From: Melioribacteraceae bacterium
GTDB lineage: Bacteria > Bacteroidota > Ignavibacteria > Ignavibacteriales > Melioribacteraceae
Length of the DNA stretch: 8,994 bases
Direction: 5' to 3'
NCBI GenBank assembly: GCA_015486905.1
Contig: WFQV01000418.1
Location: forward strand, 1 to 8,994
Within the stretch, counting starts at the first letter, position 1. Each line of letters starts with the position of its first letter. Shown here piece after piece: positions 1-6,780 of this stretch. Below the pieces are notes generated by a model. That model saw only the letters and a program-made list of their open reading frames with translations. It ran no database searches and was not told where the DNA came from. The position numbers were made by a program, and so were the translations under genes.

Positions 1-527
1 TTAATTCTCGTACGAATAATCCTACGGTCTGTTTCAATCTGTTTTTCGCCGGGACCTTTGGTGCCGATACCGCCGTACTGCTTAGAGAGGTGCGTCCAAG
101 CCCTTGTTAAACGGCTGAGCATATATTCCAATTGCGCCAACTCCACCTGCGTTTTTGCTTCCTTCGTCTTTGCGTGGGAAGCAAAGATGTCGAGAATCAA
201 ACCGCTGCGGTCAATTATTTTACGTTCAATTATTCTCTCAAGATTGCGAATTTGCGTAGGGTTTAAATCGTCGTCAAAAATAATCGTAGAAACGTCCGCT
301 GTTTCCGACAGCCTTGCCAACTCCTCCACCTTCCCTTTTCCGATGAAATAAGCCGGGTCGATTTTCTTTTTCTCCTGAACCATTCTAAAAACAATTTCGG
401 CATTTGCCGTTTCTGCAAGCCTTTCCAGCTCGTCCAGGTTTTCTTCCACTTTTGCGCGTGAAACCTCCTGCGGTTTTACCGCTACTAAAATTCCTCGCTC
501 TTTACTATCTTCCCTTGTCTCAATCAT
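1..527 (-). CDS. hflX: HflX-family ribosome-associated GTPase, N-terminal part (runs off the left edge)
   Basis: HflX is a cytoplasmic GTPase that binds the 50S subunit and can split stalled or hibernating ribosomes. Only the first 175 residues are here. They cover the HflX N-terminal domain: the glycine/lysine signature YFIGKGKVEEL (60-70), the NPTQIRNLE segment (89-97), the IIDRSGLILDIFA segment (104-116), the helical stretch AKTQVELAQLEYMLSRLTR (124-142) and the linker GTKGPGEKQIETDRR (155-169) that precedes the G domain. The G1-G4 GTP-binding motifs lie beyond the window. ATG (527-525) overlaps the upstream gene's TGA (526-524) as ATGA, with only a weak AAAGGA before it, which suggests translational coupling. 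The linker has GPGEKQ where many homologues have GPGETQ. Family assignment is very secure; the 3' end is unseen. Confidence 0.95.
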   Translation of the reverse strand, partial: MIETREDSKERGILVAVKPQEVSRAKVEENLDELERLAETANAEIVFRMVQEKKKIDPAYFIGKGKVEELARLSETADVSTIIFDDDLNPTQIRNLERIIERKIIDRSGLILDIFASHAKTKEAKTQVELAQLEYMLSRLTRAWTHLSKQYGGIGTKGPGEKQIETDRRIIRTRI

Positions 528-2608
528 TCCTTTGTTTCTTTCAAATCTACCAAATCTTTCTTGGAACTTTTACTAAATAACATTTCAACTAAAGCAAAAA
601 TCAGAGCAAGTAACAAAAAATATTTCCACAACTCTATTCCAAAGCGGGAACGTGAAATTAGTTCCTTCAAATTTGAATTTTGACGGATTTGCATCAATTG
701 TGAGTGGGGAAATTCCTCAACTATTTTTGCTTCGATTTCACTCTCACTCAAAGAGGTTAAACCGGATTCACTCTTAACAGGGTTAACTGCTGCGTAATCG
801 ATTAACTTTTTCCCGGAATAAAATCTGTAAATCCCAATTAAGTTTGTTCTCTTGTAGTTGTAAAAATTTTTACCATAGTTACTCAAATCGATTATTTCCT
901 TTTCGCCGTCCGGGCGAAGTACAGTTAACTGTGGAATTGTTGCCTCGGTGAGTTTTACCTCAATCGGTTCGCCTGCTTCAACGCTTTTAATAGAGCCGGT
1001 ATTGGATGAGAGATAAAACAAAGCTCTATTAATTAAAGGAGCAAAAAATCCTTTCAAAGGAAAGCTGCTTGCGTCAAGATTAAATGGTGTATTGAAAACA
1101 AGCAGTTTGCCTCTCCCGATTAAAAACTCACTCAGGAAAGACGAGCCGTCTTCAAGCTCAATAATCGGTCTCCCTTTCCCACCGGTTTTGAACTGAAAGT
1201 ATTTGTAAAATTCCGGAGATTCTATTTTAGGTTTTTCACCGGGTTTGAACATTCCTTCAAAAAGGGGGTGGCTGAAATCAATTTTTCCGAAGGAATTAAT
1301 GTCAGCAAAATTCTTCCCTTTCACCAAAGTTCTGAACGCAGGAATGTTTAATCCCGCAGAAATTTTATTCAACTCGTTTACAGTTGAATTTCCCGCAGGA
1401 ATAAAAATCAACCCGCCGCCGTTCAAGAGAAAATTTTCAATCTTTTGAAAATTCAACTCTTGCGAATATCCGACAATTATTGCAACATTAAAGTTTAACA
1501 AATTAACGGAATTAAATTGCTCGATAGGAAAAACCTTGCTTTGAATTAGCTTGTTAACATTGGAGTTCAGAGCAAGCTGAAGGAAATTCAAATTAGAACC
1601 GCTCTTTTTAATTACGGCGGTCTTCACATTCTCGGGTACGTTAAAGCAGAGGAAGTTACGGTTGTCGTATTCAAAAGCATCCTCGCTCAATTCGCACATT
1701 GCGGAAATCAAACCTGCCTTTGAAAGTGTAACGTTGAGTTTTACATTTTCCGATTTGCTGCCGTTCAGTGAAAACTGTGCTTCTTTTTTCCCGTTTAAGA
1801 AAAGTGAAAGCACACTACTTTCGCTCGAACTTTGACCGTTAAATTTTACCGTTCCCGAAAAACTAACCGTCTTACCAACTTGAAGAATTTTATTCTCAAG
1901 CGAAAAGTTTGAGAGAGAGAAATTATTTGTTTCGGGCATTTTTAAGCGCATCCAGTAAATTCGGGGAGTAACGGCAGTTTTAACATTTTGGATTTTATTG
2001 CTCGAGAAAATATTCCTCTGAAAATCCGAGAGAATGTAAAACTCTTTGTTAACGTCCGCCGAAATTTTCAAAATTGATTTAGCTTTTCTAACCGCTCCGT
2101 AAAAATCGCCATTCAAAGAAGAGAGCCGTAAATTCTTAATGAACCTTTTTGCCTTATCGAGGCTCGAAAACTTTCGTACGGAAGCATCCGAAAGCTTAAT
2201 AATAAAAACTCTGTCGCCAAGCGTAAAGTTATTAAGAATCTCCTCCGCTCTCTTTTTCATTAAATTAAAATTCGAACCGTTCTCGCTGAGCAAATTCATC
2301 GACGGGGTGTCGTCCGGTAAAACAACAGCCGTAACCTTAGCCGAGGAAGTTGATTTAAGGAACGAGCTTGTTTTTAATGCAGGGCGGGCAAATGCAAGAA
2401 CGAGTAGGGCAATTATTAAAATCCTCAGCGCTAAGAGAAGCCATTGCTTGAATTTAATTCTTCTGATTTTAGATTTTTGCAGTTCTTTAAGAAAAGTAAG
2501 CGTGCTGAATTCCACCCTCTCAACCTTACGCAAGTTTAAGAAGTGTATTAAAATCGGTATTGCCGCAGCGAGCATTCCGATAAGTATTGCCGGATTAAGA
2601 AACGTCAT
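524..2608 (-). CDS. BatA-like membrane protein with von Willebrand A-like domain
   Basis: A 694-residue inner-membrane protein of the aerotolerance-regulator (BatA N-terminal, TIGR02226-type) family. The molecular role of these long single-gene members is not established. Residues 1-25 form a first membrane segment with the family opening MTFLNPAILIGMLAAAIPIL, followed by the basic NLRKVERVEFS stretch. A second segment is at about 56-77, ending in the typical FARPAL. A von Willebrand A-like domain follows (about 92-215), with LPDDTPSM (97-104) at the metal-site position and ILSDFQRN (192-199) as a later strand. Residues about 225-325 look like an Ig-like beta domain, and about 370-520 like a glutamine-amidotransferase fold (FNVAIIVGY, then NGGGLIFIPAG). 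A last membrane helix is at about 660-677, with a lysine-rich cytoplasmic tail. The ATG is fixed by an in-frame TAA directly before it. The gene lies 46 bases after the molybdenum enzyme gene and overlaps hflX by 4. Confidence 0.88.
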   Translation of the reverse strand: MTFLNPAILIGMLAAAIPILIHFLNLRKVERVEFSTLTFLKELQKSKIRRIKFKQWLLLALRILIIALLVLAFARPALKTSSFLKSTSSAKVTAVVLPDDTPSMNLLSENGSNFNLMKKRAEEILNNFTLGDRVFIIKLSDASVRKFSSLDKAKRFIKNLRLSSLNGDFYGAVRKAKSILKISADVNKEFYILSDFQRNIFSSNKIQNVKTAVTPRIYWMRLKMPETNNFSLSNFSLENKILQVGKTVSFSGTVKFNGQSSSESSVLSLFLNGKKEAQFSLNGSKSENVKLNVTLSKAGLISAMCELSEDAFEYDNRNFLCFNVPENVKTAVIKKSGSNLNFLQLALNSNVNKLIQSKVFPIEQFNSVNLLNFNVAIIVGYSQELNFQKIENFLLNGGGLIFIPAGNSTVNELNKISAGLNIPAFRTLVKGKNFADINSFGKIDFSHPLFEGMFKPGEKPKIESPEFYKYFQFKTGGKGRPIIELEDGSSFLSEFLIGRGKLLVFNTPFNLDASSFPLKGFFAPLINRALFYLSSNTGSIKSVEAGEPIEVKLTEATIPQLTVLRPDGEKEIIDLSNYGKNFYNYKRTNLIGIYRFYSGKKLIDYAAVNPVKSESGLTSLSESEIEAKIVEEFPHSQLMQIRQNSNLKELISRSRFGIELWKYFLLLALIFALVEMLFSKSSKKDLVDLKETKE

Positions 2609-2623
2609 TTATTTTGTTTTGTT

Positions 2624-2629
2624 CTCCTC
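2624..2629 (-). promoter_or_regulatory. Shine-Dalgarno-like GAGGAG far from the BatA-like start
   Basis: GAGGAG on the minus strand ends 15 bases before the ATG at 2608, much further than the usual 5-9. The spacer is almost pure A with a few C (AACAAAACAAAATAA). No in-frame start can lie closer, because TAA sits immediately before the ATG. The protein's canonical N-terminus supports this start. Either the site is used at long spacing or the A-rich leader itself drives initiation, as is common in Bacteroidota. Confidence 0.45.
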
Positions 2630-2654
2630 TTGAATATTTGAAATTTTGTAAATC

Positions 2655-5216
2655 TCATTTTCTCTTTTCCCTATTCTTAATGGGGAGCTTGCGGTATCTT
2701 ACCCCGTCGTAAATAGCGAAAGCATTTGCAACTGCCGGTGCGGTAGGTACAAGTCCTATTTCACCCACTCCCTTAGCGCCGTGCGGACCGTACGGGTCTT
2801 TAACTTCCACACCGATTACTTCCACGGGAGGAGTTTCCTTGGCGCGAAGCACGCCCATTTTTCTAAGGTGCGTACTTTTGGGTCTGCCGTTTTCCAATTC
2901 AATTTCTTCGGAAAGGGCGTAACCGAGCCCCATGTGAACCGCACCTTCTATTTGACCTTCGAAAAGATTGGGGTTTATTATTTTACCTGCATCATGTGCG
3001 GCAACAACTTTTTCAATTTCACCTTCGTCATTTAAAATAACAACCTGCGTGGCGTAGCTGTAAGAATAATGCGTTACAACCTCTTCGACTTTCTCACCGG
3101 GTTTTGTTGTCCAATCGCAGCTCCATTTCCCTTCGTATTTTTTACCGGTCAAATCGGTAAGTGTTTTTTTATTCAAATCTTCTCTGAATTTTCTCGCCGT
3201 TTCAATTATCGTATTACCTAAAATCGAGGTAGCTCGTGAAGCGGTTGTCATTCCTGCGTAAGCGCCGTATTTTGTGTCAACTTTAACTTCCACAATTTCG
3301 GGAGGAATTCCGGTTTCATTGCAGAGAAACTGTACCGCCATTGTATTTACTCCCTGCCCCATTTCAGTCCAACCGTGGTGAAGTACAACTTTGTCCGGAC
3401 CTTTTACTTCAATCACAACTTTCCCTTCGTCGGGCATTCCGTTCCCGATACCCGTATTTTTAATTCCGCAAGCAATGCCGGCAATTTTAGCTTTGTAGAA
3501 AACGTCCTTAACCGCTTCCAATGTTTTCCTTACGCCGACGCCTCCTTTAAGAATTTGCCCCGTTGCCGTAACACCGCCATCAACCAAAGCGTTTTTGTAA
3601 CGAAATTCCCAGCGGTCGAATCCGCCTTTCTCACAAAGTTCGTCGATGCACTGCTCAATTGCAAAAGTAACTTGATTGACACCGAAGCCGCGCATTGCGC
3701 CGCAGGGAAGATTATTTGTGTAAACTGCTCTACTGCGTATTTTGGCATTAGGCACGCTGTAAGCTCCGGTAGCATGACCGGCAGCTCTCTCAAGTACTTT
3801 CATTCCCACGGAAGCGTAAGCGCCGGTATCTCCGACAATATCGGCTTTTACAGCCGTTAACATTCCGTTTGCGTCGCAAGCGACGGTGTAATCCATTGTA
3901 AGCGGATGACGCTTCGGGTGAATTAAAATCGACTCGTCCCTCGTCAAAACAAATTTAACCGGTTGTTGAAGAATAAAAGCAGCCAAAGCGGCATGGTGCT
4001 GAACCGAGAGGTCTTCTTTACCGCCAAATCCCCCGCCGTTGGGGACTTGAATAACTCTAACTTTCTCAAGAGGTAAATTCAAGACAGAAGCTATTTGCCG
4101 TCTGTCCTCGTAAACTCCCTGCCCTTGTGATAGGATTTCCACACCGTTTTTGTAAGGCCGGGCAACCGAAGCCTCGGTCTCAAGAAACGCATGCTCAATC
4201 ATTTGTGTTTGGTAACGCCCCGTTACGGTGTAAGCCGATTTTTCAATTGCCTCTTCAACGTTTCCCCTTTCAATTTCGGTTAAGGACAAAAGGTTTCCAC
4301 CCTCGTGAATTTTGGGTGATTGAGGTTCAAGAGCTGCGAAAGGGTCCGTGACCGGATTTAAAACTTCATATTTAACTTTAATTTTTTTAACTGCCAGACG
4401 TGCAATTTCCTCGCTTTCGGCAATAACGCTTGCGAGCACATCTCCCACGTAACGAGTTTCTTCCCCTACATCAACAAACATCGGCCAATCATCTACAATT
4501 AAGCCGGTAAACCTTTTACCGGGAATATCTTTTGCCGTAAAAATTTTAACCACACCCGGAATATTTTTTGCGGCGGAAACATCAATGCTCAAAACTTTTG
4601 CACGGGGATAATCGCTTAATTTCAAAACGCCGAAAAGCATTCCTTCAAGTTTAACATCGGCAACAAACGGGCTTTTACCGAGGACTAATTTTTCCGCCGA
4701 ATACTTCGGATGTCTTTTGCCTACCTTGCCGTCGGTCTTTGGCATCGGGATTTCTTTTAAGTTGCGAATTGCATCTGCCGCATATTGAATGGAATCAATT
4801 ATTTTTTTGTACCCCGTACAGCGGCACAAATTAGGTTGGATTGCTTTGGCTATTTCCTCTCTTGTTGGGTTAGGGTTTTTCTTTAAGAGCACATCCGCTT
4901 GCATTACAATTCCCGGTGTACAGAATCCGCACTGAACTCCGCTTTTTGCCACGAAAGCATTTGTAAAAACCCTCTGCCGATATTCGTCCAAACCTTCGGG
5001 TGTAACAACCGACGCTCCCTCCAATTTACCCATCTTCGTAACGCAGGAAAGTTTTGACATTCCGTTTATTTGAACCGTACAAGCACCGCAAACCCCTTGT
5101 CCGGAGCAGCCGTCCTTTACCGACGTAATATTCTCAACTTCACGAAGATACTTTAGCAATGTAAAATTCGGGTCGCCTTTATAATTTATTTCTCTGCCGT
5201 TTAAATAAAACTTCAT
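2655..5216 (-). CDS. Fused [2Fe-2S]/molybdopterin hydroxylase, xanthine dehydrogenase family, no FAD domain
   Basis: An 853-residue molybdenum hydroxylase, probably cytoplasmic (no signal peptide), that inserts oxygen from water into a purine or related heterocycle. The plant-type [2Fe-2S] domain has C37, C43, C46 and C58; the helical second-cluster domain has C96, C99, C131 and C133. The molybdopterin domains start near 170. Visible motifs are GQG (365-367), GGGFGGKED (394-402), AMRGFG (507-512), EMGQG (618-622) and GVGE (816-819), whose E819 is the catalytic base. Counting against remembered bovine xanthine dehydrogenase, E401 and R477 match the purine-binding Glu802 and Arg880, and F511 matches Phe914, while Phe1009 appears to be Asn587. 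The architecture and length resemble Desulfovibrio aldehyde oxidoreductase and the 'selenium-dependent xanthine dehydrogenase' group (TIGR03311). There is no FAD domain, so electrons must pass to another partner, not seen here. No cofactor-maturation gene is adjacent. Confidence 0.9.
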   Translation of the reverse strand: MKFYLNGREINYKGDPNFTLLKYLREVENITSVKDGCSGQGVCGACTVQINGMSKLSCVTKMGKLEGASVVTPEGLDEYRQRVFTNAFVAKSGVQCGFCTPGIVMQADVLLKKNPNPTREEIAKAIQPNLCRCTGYKKIIDSIQYAADAIRNLKEIPMPKTDGKVGKRHPKYSAEKLVLGKSPFVADVKLEGMLFGVLKLSDYPRAKVLSIDVSAAKNIPGVVKIFTAKDIPGKRFTGLIVDDWPMFVDVGEETRYVGDVLASVIAESEEIARLAVKKIKVKYEVLNPVTDPFAALEPQSPKIHEGGNLLSLTEIERGNVEEAIEKSAYTVTGRYQTQMIEHAFLETEASVARPYKNGVEILSQGQGVYEDRRQIASVLNLPLEKVRVIQVPNGGGFGGKEDLSVQHHAALAAFILQQPVKFVLTRDESILIHPKRHPLTMDYTVACDANGMLTAVKADIVGDTGAYASVGMKVLERAAGHATGAYSVPNAKIRSRAVYTNNLPCGAMRGFGVNQVTFAIEQCIDELCEKGGFDRWEFRYKNALVDGGVTATGQILKGGVGVRKTLEAVKDVFYKAKIAGIACGIKNTGIGNGMPDEGKVVIEVKGPDKVVLHHGWTEMGQGVNTMAVQFLCNETGIPPEIVEVKVDTKYGAYAGMTTASRATSILGNTIIETARKFREDLNKKTLTDLTGKKYEGKWSCDWTTKPGEKVEEVVTHYSYSYATQVVILNDEGEIEKVVAAHDAGKIINPNLFEGQIEGAVHMGLGYALSEEIELENGRPKSTHLRKMGVLRAKETPPVEVIGVEVKDPYGPHGAKGVGEIGLVPTAPAVANAFAIYDGVRYRKLPIKNREKRK

Positions 5217-5220
5217 TTTA

Positions 5221-5225
5221 CTCCT
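5221..5225 (-). promoter_or_regulatory. Ribosome binding site of the molybdenum hydroxylase gene
   Basis: AGGAG on the minus strand lies 4 bases before the ATG at 5216 (AGGAGTAAAATG). It is the clearest Shine-Dalgarno in the window and fixes that start. It sits in the 38-base gap after the Nudix gene, which shows no obvious promoter or terminator and so is compatible with read-through. Confidence 0.7.
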
Positions 5226-5254
5226 AATTTTCTCTCTTGAAGAATCGGAATTGA

Positions 5255-5713
5255 TTAATAAAATTCGACCGAGTAGTCGATGAACTTACCATTTTGGTAA
5301 TTGAATTTTGCGCTGAAAAATTTTTCTTGAAACAGCCAAGGGATGAAAATTTTGTCGCCGTCCCAGAGTTTCAGCTCGGTAAGTTTTTCGTTCGGAATCC
5401 ATTCCAATGTTCCTTCGGGGGAATCGATTAACTCCCCTTCGAAATCCGTAATCACAAAAAGAAAAACGTACCAGTCCTCATTGCCATCGAACATAGGAAA
5501 GGTAATAAAGCCTTTCATTTTCAGAGATTTTGCAATCAACCCGCTTTCCTCTTTAATTTCTCTTACAGCACATTCTTCGGGGCTTTCGGAGAGTTCGAAT
5601 TTTCCGCCGAGACCGTTCCACTTGCCTTCGTGGTAATCGTTCTCTTTTTTATTTCTAAAGAGCATTAAGGTTTTTCCGTCTTTCTGTATGTAACAAAGCG
5701 TTGCTAATTTCAT
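5255..5713 (-). CDS. MutT/MTH1-like Nudix hydrolase, probable 8-oxo-dGTP diphosphatase
   Basis: A 152-residue cytoplasmic Nudix hydrolase, which would cleave an oxidised nucleoside triphosphate to the monophosphate and pyrophosphate, keeping it out of DNA or RNA. The Nudix box spans residues 37-59, with G37, E43, R51, E52, E55, E56 and G58 all in the right spacing, so the metal site is intact. WNGLGGK (32-38) matches human MTH1 at the same numbering, including Asn33, which contacts the oxidised base. W117 and D120 also match MTH1, but its Asp119 is Gly here, so base preference may differ. The longer frame from TTG at 5731 would overlap hldD; the ATG at 5713, 11 bases after the hldD stop and preceded by AAGGGAACGGA, is preferred. 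The next gene starts 38 bases downstream. Nudix function is certain; the exact substrate is inferred. Confidence 0.9.
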   Translation of the reverse strand: MKLATLCYIQKDGKTLMLFRNKKENDYHEGKWNGLGGKFELSESPEECAVREIKEESGLIAKSLKMKGFITFPMFDGNEDWYVFLFVITDFEGELIDSPEGTLEWIPNEKLTELKLWDGDKIFIPWLFQEKFFSAKFNYQNGKFIDYSVEFY

Positions 5714-5724
5714 TCCGTTCCCTT

Positions 5725-6699
5725 TTACCAAGCCAAGTATTCGTTTTTAAGCAAATAATTTCGGACGTAATCTTCCACACCTTCCTCTAAAGAAAAGAGA
5801 GGTTCGTTAAATCCGGCTTTTCTTATTTTGGAAACGTCCGCCTGCGTAAAGTATTGATATTTCGGGCGCAAATACTCGGGCATCTCAATGTACTCAATAT
5901 TGACGGGCTTTTCGAGAGCATCGAAGAGTGCTTTTACCAAATCGTTCCAAGTTCTTGCCTCGCCTGTTCCTACGTTAAAAATTCCGTTCAAGTTTTTATT
6001 TTCCCACAGGAACAAAGTCATATCCACAGCATCCTTAACGTAAATAAAATCGCGCATTTGTTCACCATCCTTGTAATCGGAGATGTAAGATTTAAACAAC
6101 TTTACCTTGCCCGTTTTGCGAATTTGCCCGAATGCCTTGTGAACCACGCTTCGCATATCTCCTTTGTGGTATTCGTTCGGACCGTAAACATTAAAATATT
6201 TAATACCGGCGGCTTTGCTTAAAAAGCCGTTCTTCTTAACCCACAAATCAAACATTTGTTTTGAGTAACCGTACATATTCAAAGGGCGTAAATTTTCAAT
6301 TTCTTCTTCGTTGTCGGAATACCCTTGCGCACCGTCGCCGTATGTTGCGGCAGAGGAAGCGTAAACAAATCTCGCATCCTTCTCAAAGCAGAAACGTGCA
6401 AGCGCTTGGGAATATTGAAAATTGTTAAACAATAAATAATCGGCGTCTGTCTCGGTAGTGGAAGAGCAAGCCCCCAAATGAATTACCGAATCCACCTTGT
6501 AGGGGAAAGCATTGTTGGTAATCATCTCGTAAAAATCATCCTTGTGGAAAACATCCTCGTATTTCAAGCCGTTTAAGTTTTTCCACTTTTCACCCTTATC
6601 GAGCCTGTCCACAATAACGATATTTTCAAAACCAATTTGGTTCAATCGCCAAACAACCGCACTGCCTATAAACCCTGCGCCACCGGTTACTACTATCAT
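5725..6699 (-). CDS. hldD: ADP-L-glycero-D-manno-heptose 6-epimerase
   Basis: A 324-residue extended short-chain dehydrogenase that epimerises ADP-D-glycero-D-manno-heptose at C6, the last step in making the activated heptose of the lipopolysaccharide inner core. The Rossmann motif TGGAGFIG is at 5-12. The family signature HLGACSSTTETD (74-85) is followed by YASSAATYG (113-121), holding the catalytic Ser. The YxxxK pair is Y143/K147 in NMYGYSK, and K179 in YHKGDM corresponds to the second catalytic lysine (Lys178) of the E. coli enzyme. FNVYGP, RDFIYVKD and FNVGTG follow in the usual order. Length is slightly above the E. coli enzyme (310). AGAGG lies 5 bases before the ATG. It is the first gene of the minus-strand cluster, directly behind a candidate promoter. 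It implies a Gram-negative outer membrane. The symbol rfaD is a synonym. Confidence 0.96.
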   Translation of the reverse strand: MIVVTGGAGFIGSAVVWRLNQIGFENIVIVDRLDKGEKWKNLNGLKYEDVFHKDDFYEMITNNAFPYKVDSVIHLGACSSTTETDADYLLFNNFQYSQALARFCFEKDARFVYASSAATYGDGAQGYSDNEEEIENLRPLNMYGYSKQMFDLWVKKNGFLSKAAGIKYFNVYGPNEYHKGDMRSVVHKAFGQIRKTGKVKLFKSYISDYKDGEQMRDFIYVKDAVDMTLFLWENKNLNGIFNVGTGEARTWNDLVKALFDALEKPVNIEYIEMPEYLRPKYQYFTQADVSKIRKAGFNEPLFSLEEGVEDYVRNYLLKNEYLAW

Positions 6700-6713
6700 T
6701 CCTACCTCTAATC

Positions 6714-6740
6714 AATTTTGTTTTTAGTGAAAACAAAATT
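6714..6740. repeat. Perfect 11-bp inverted repeat in the divergent intergenic region
   Basis: AATTTTGTTTT (6714-6724) and AAAACAAAATT (6730-6740) are exact reverse complements around the 5-base spacer TAGTG. The right arm covers 7 of the 8 bases of the TAATTTTG box of the hldD promoter. Divergent genes on both sides rule out a simple terminator role, so a regulator's operator is the more natural reading. The arms are AT-only apart from one G/C pair, which makes chance symmetry more likely than for a mixed sequence. Confidence 0.6.
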
Positions 6741-6749
6741 AAGTATATT
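6717..6749 (+). promoter_or_regulatory. Weak candidate promoter for metH
   Basis: On the plus strand TTTG (6717-6720) and TATATT (6744-6749) are separated by 23 bases, at the long limit of the FCB spacing. The second box does not match TAnnTTTG well. Transcription from here would leave a leader of about 25 bases. No Shine-Dalgarno is visible before the metH ATG (TTGAAAAACG precedes it). The whole intergenic stretch is 81 bases, too short for a cobalamin riboswitch. Confidence 0.25.
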
Positions 6750-6765
6750 GCGGTTTATCTTCAAA
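6734..6765 (-). promoter_or_regulatory. Candidate FCB-type promoter for the minus-strand cluster
   Basis: Reading the minus strand, TTTG (6765-6762) is followed after 20 bases by TAATTTTG (6741-6734). This fits the Bacteroidota primary-sigma pattern TTTG, 17-23 bases, TAnnTTTG. Transcription would start near 6727, giving a leader of about 30 bases to hldD. An ordinary sigma-70 reading, TTGAAG then 17 bases then TAATTT, is also possible over the same bases. It is a match by eye, with no expression evidence. Confidence 0.5.
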
Positions 6766-6780
6766 AATAATTGAAAAACG

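Noticed and set aside
2139..2633. A 164-codon open frame on the plus strand, and similar ones at 3375-3860, 58-351 and 5854-6222
   Set aside because: Each lies antisense to a gene with strong family motifs and shows no recognisable domain; they are by-products of codon use on the real strand.
2655..5216. Selenocysteine in the molybdenum enzyme
   Set aside because: No in-frame TGA interrupts the frame. In the resembling group, selenium is a cofactor ligand, not a coded residue.
5266..5281. Short inverted repeat CGAC...GTCG near the 3' end of the Nudix gene as a terminator
   Set aside because: Four-base arms, inside the coding region and without a T tract; expected by chance.
5255..5731. Frameshift or fusion between hldD and the Nudix gene
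   Set aside because: Both proteins are complete with normal ends, and a short gap separates them when the ATG at 5713 is used.
6714..6740. The inverted repeat as an intrinsic terminator
   Set aside because: Both flanking genes point away from it, the stem is almost all A-T, and no gene ends there.
6700..6780. A possible cobalamin or SAM riboswitch upstream of metH
   Set aside because: Only 81 bases are available, shared with a divergent promoter, and no riboswitch core is visible.
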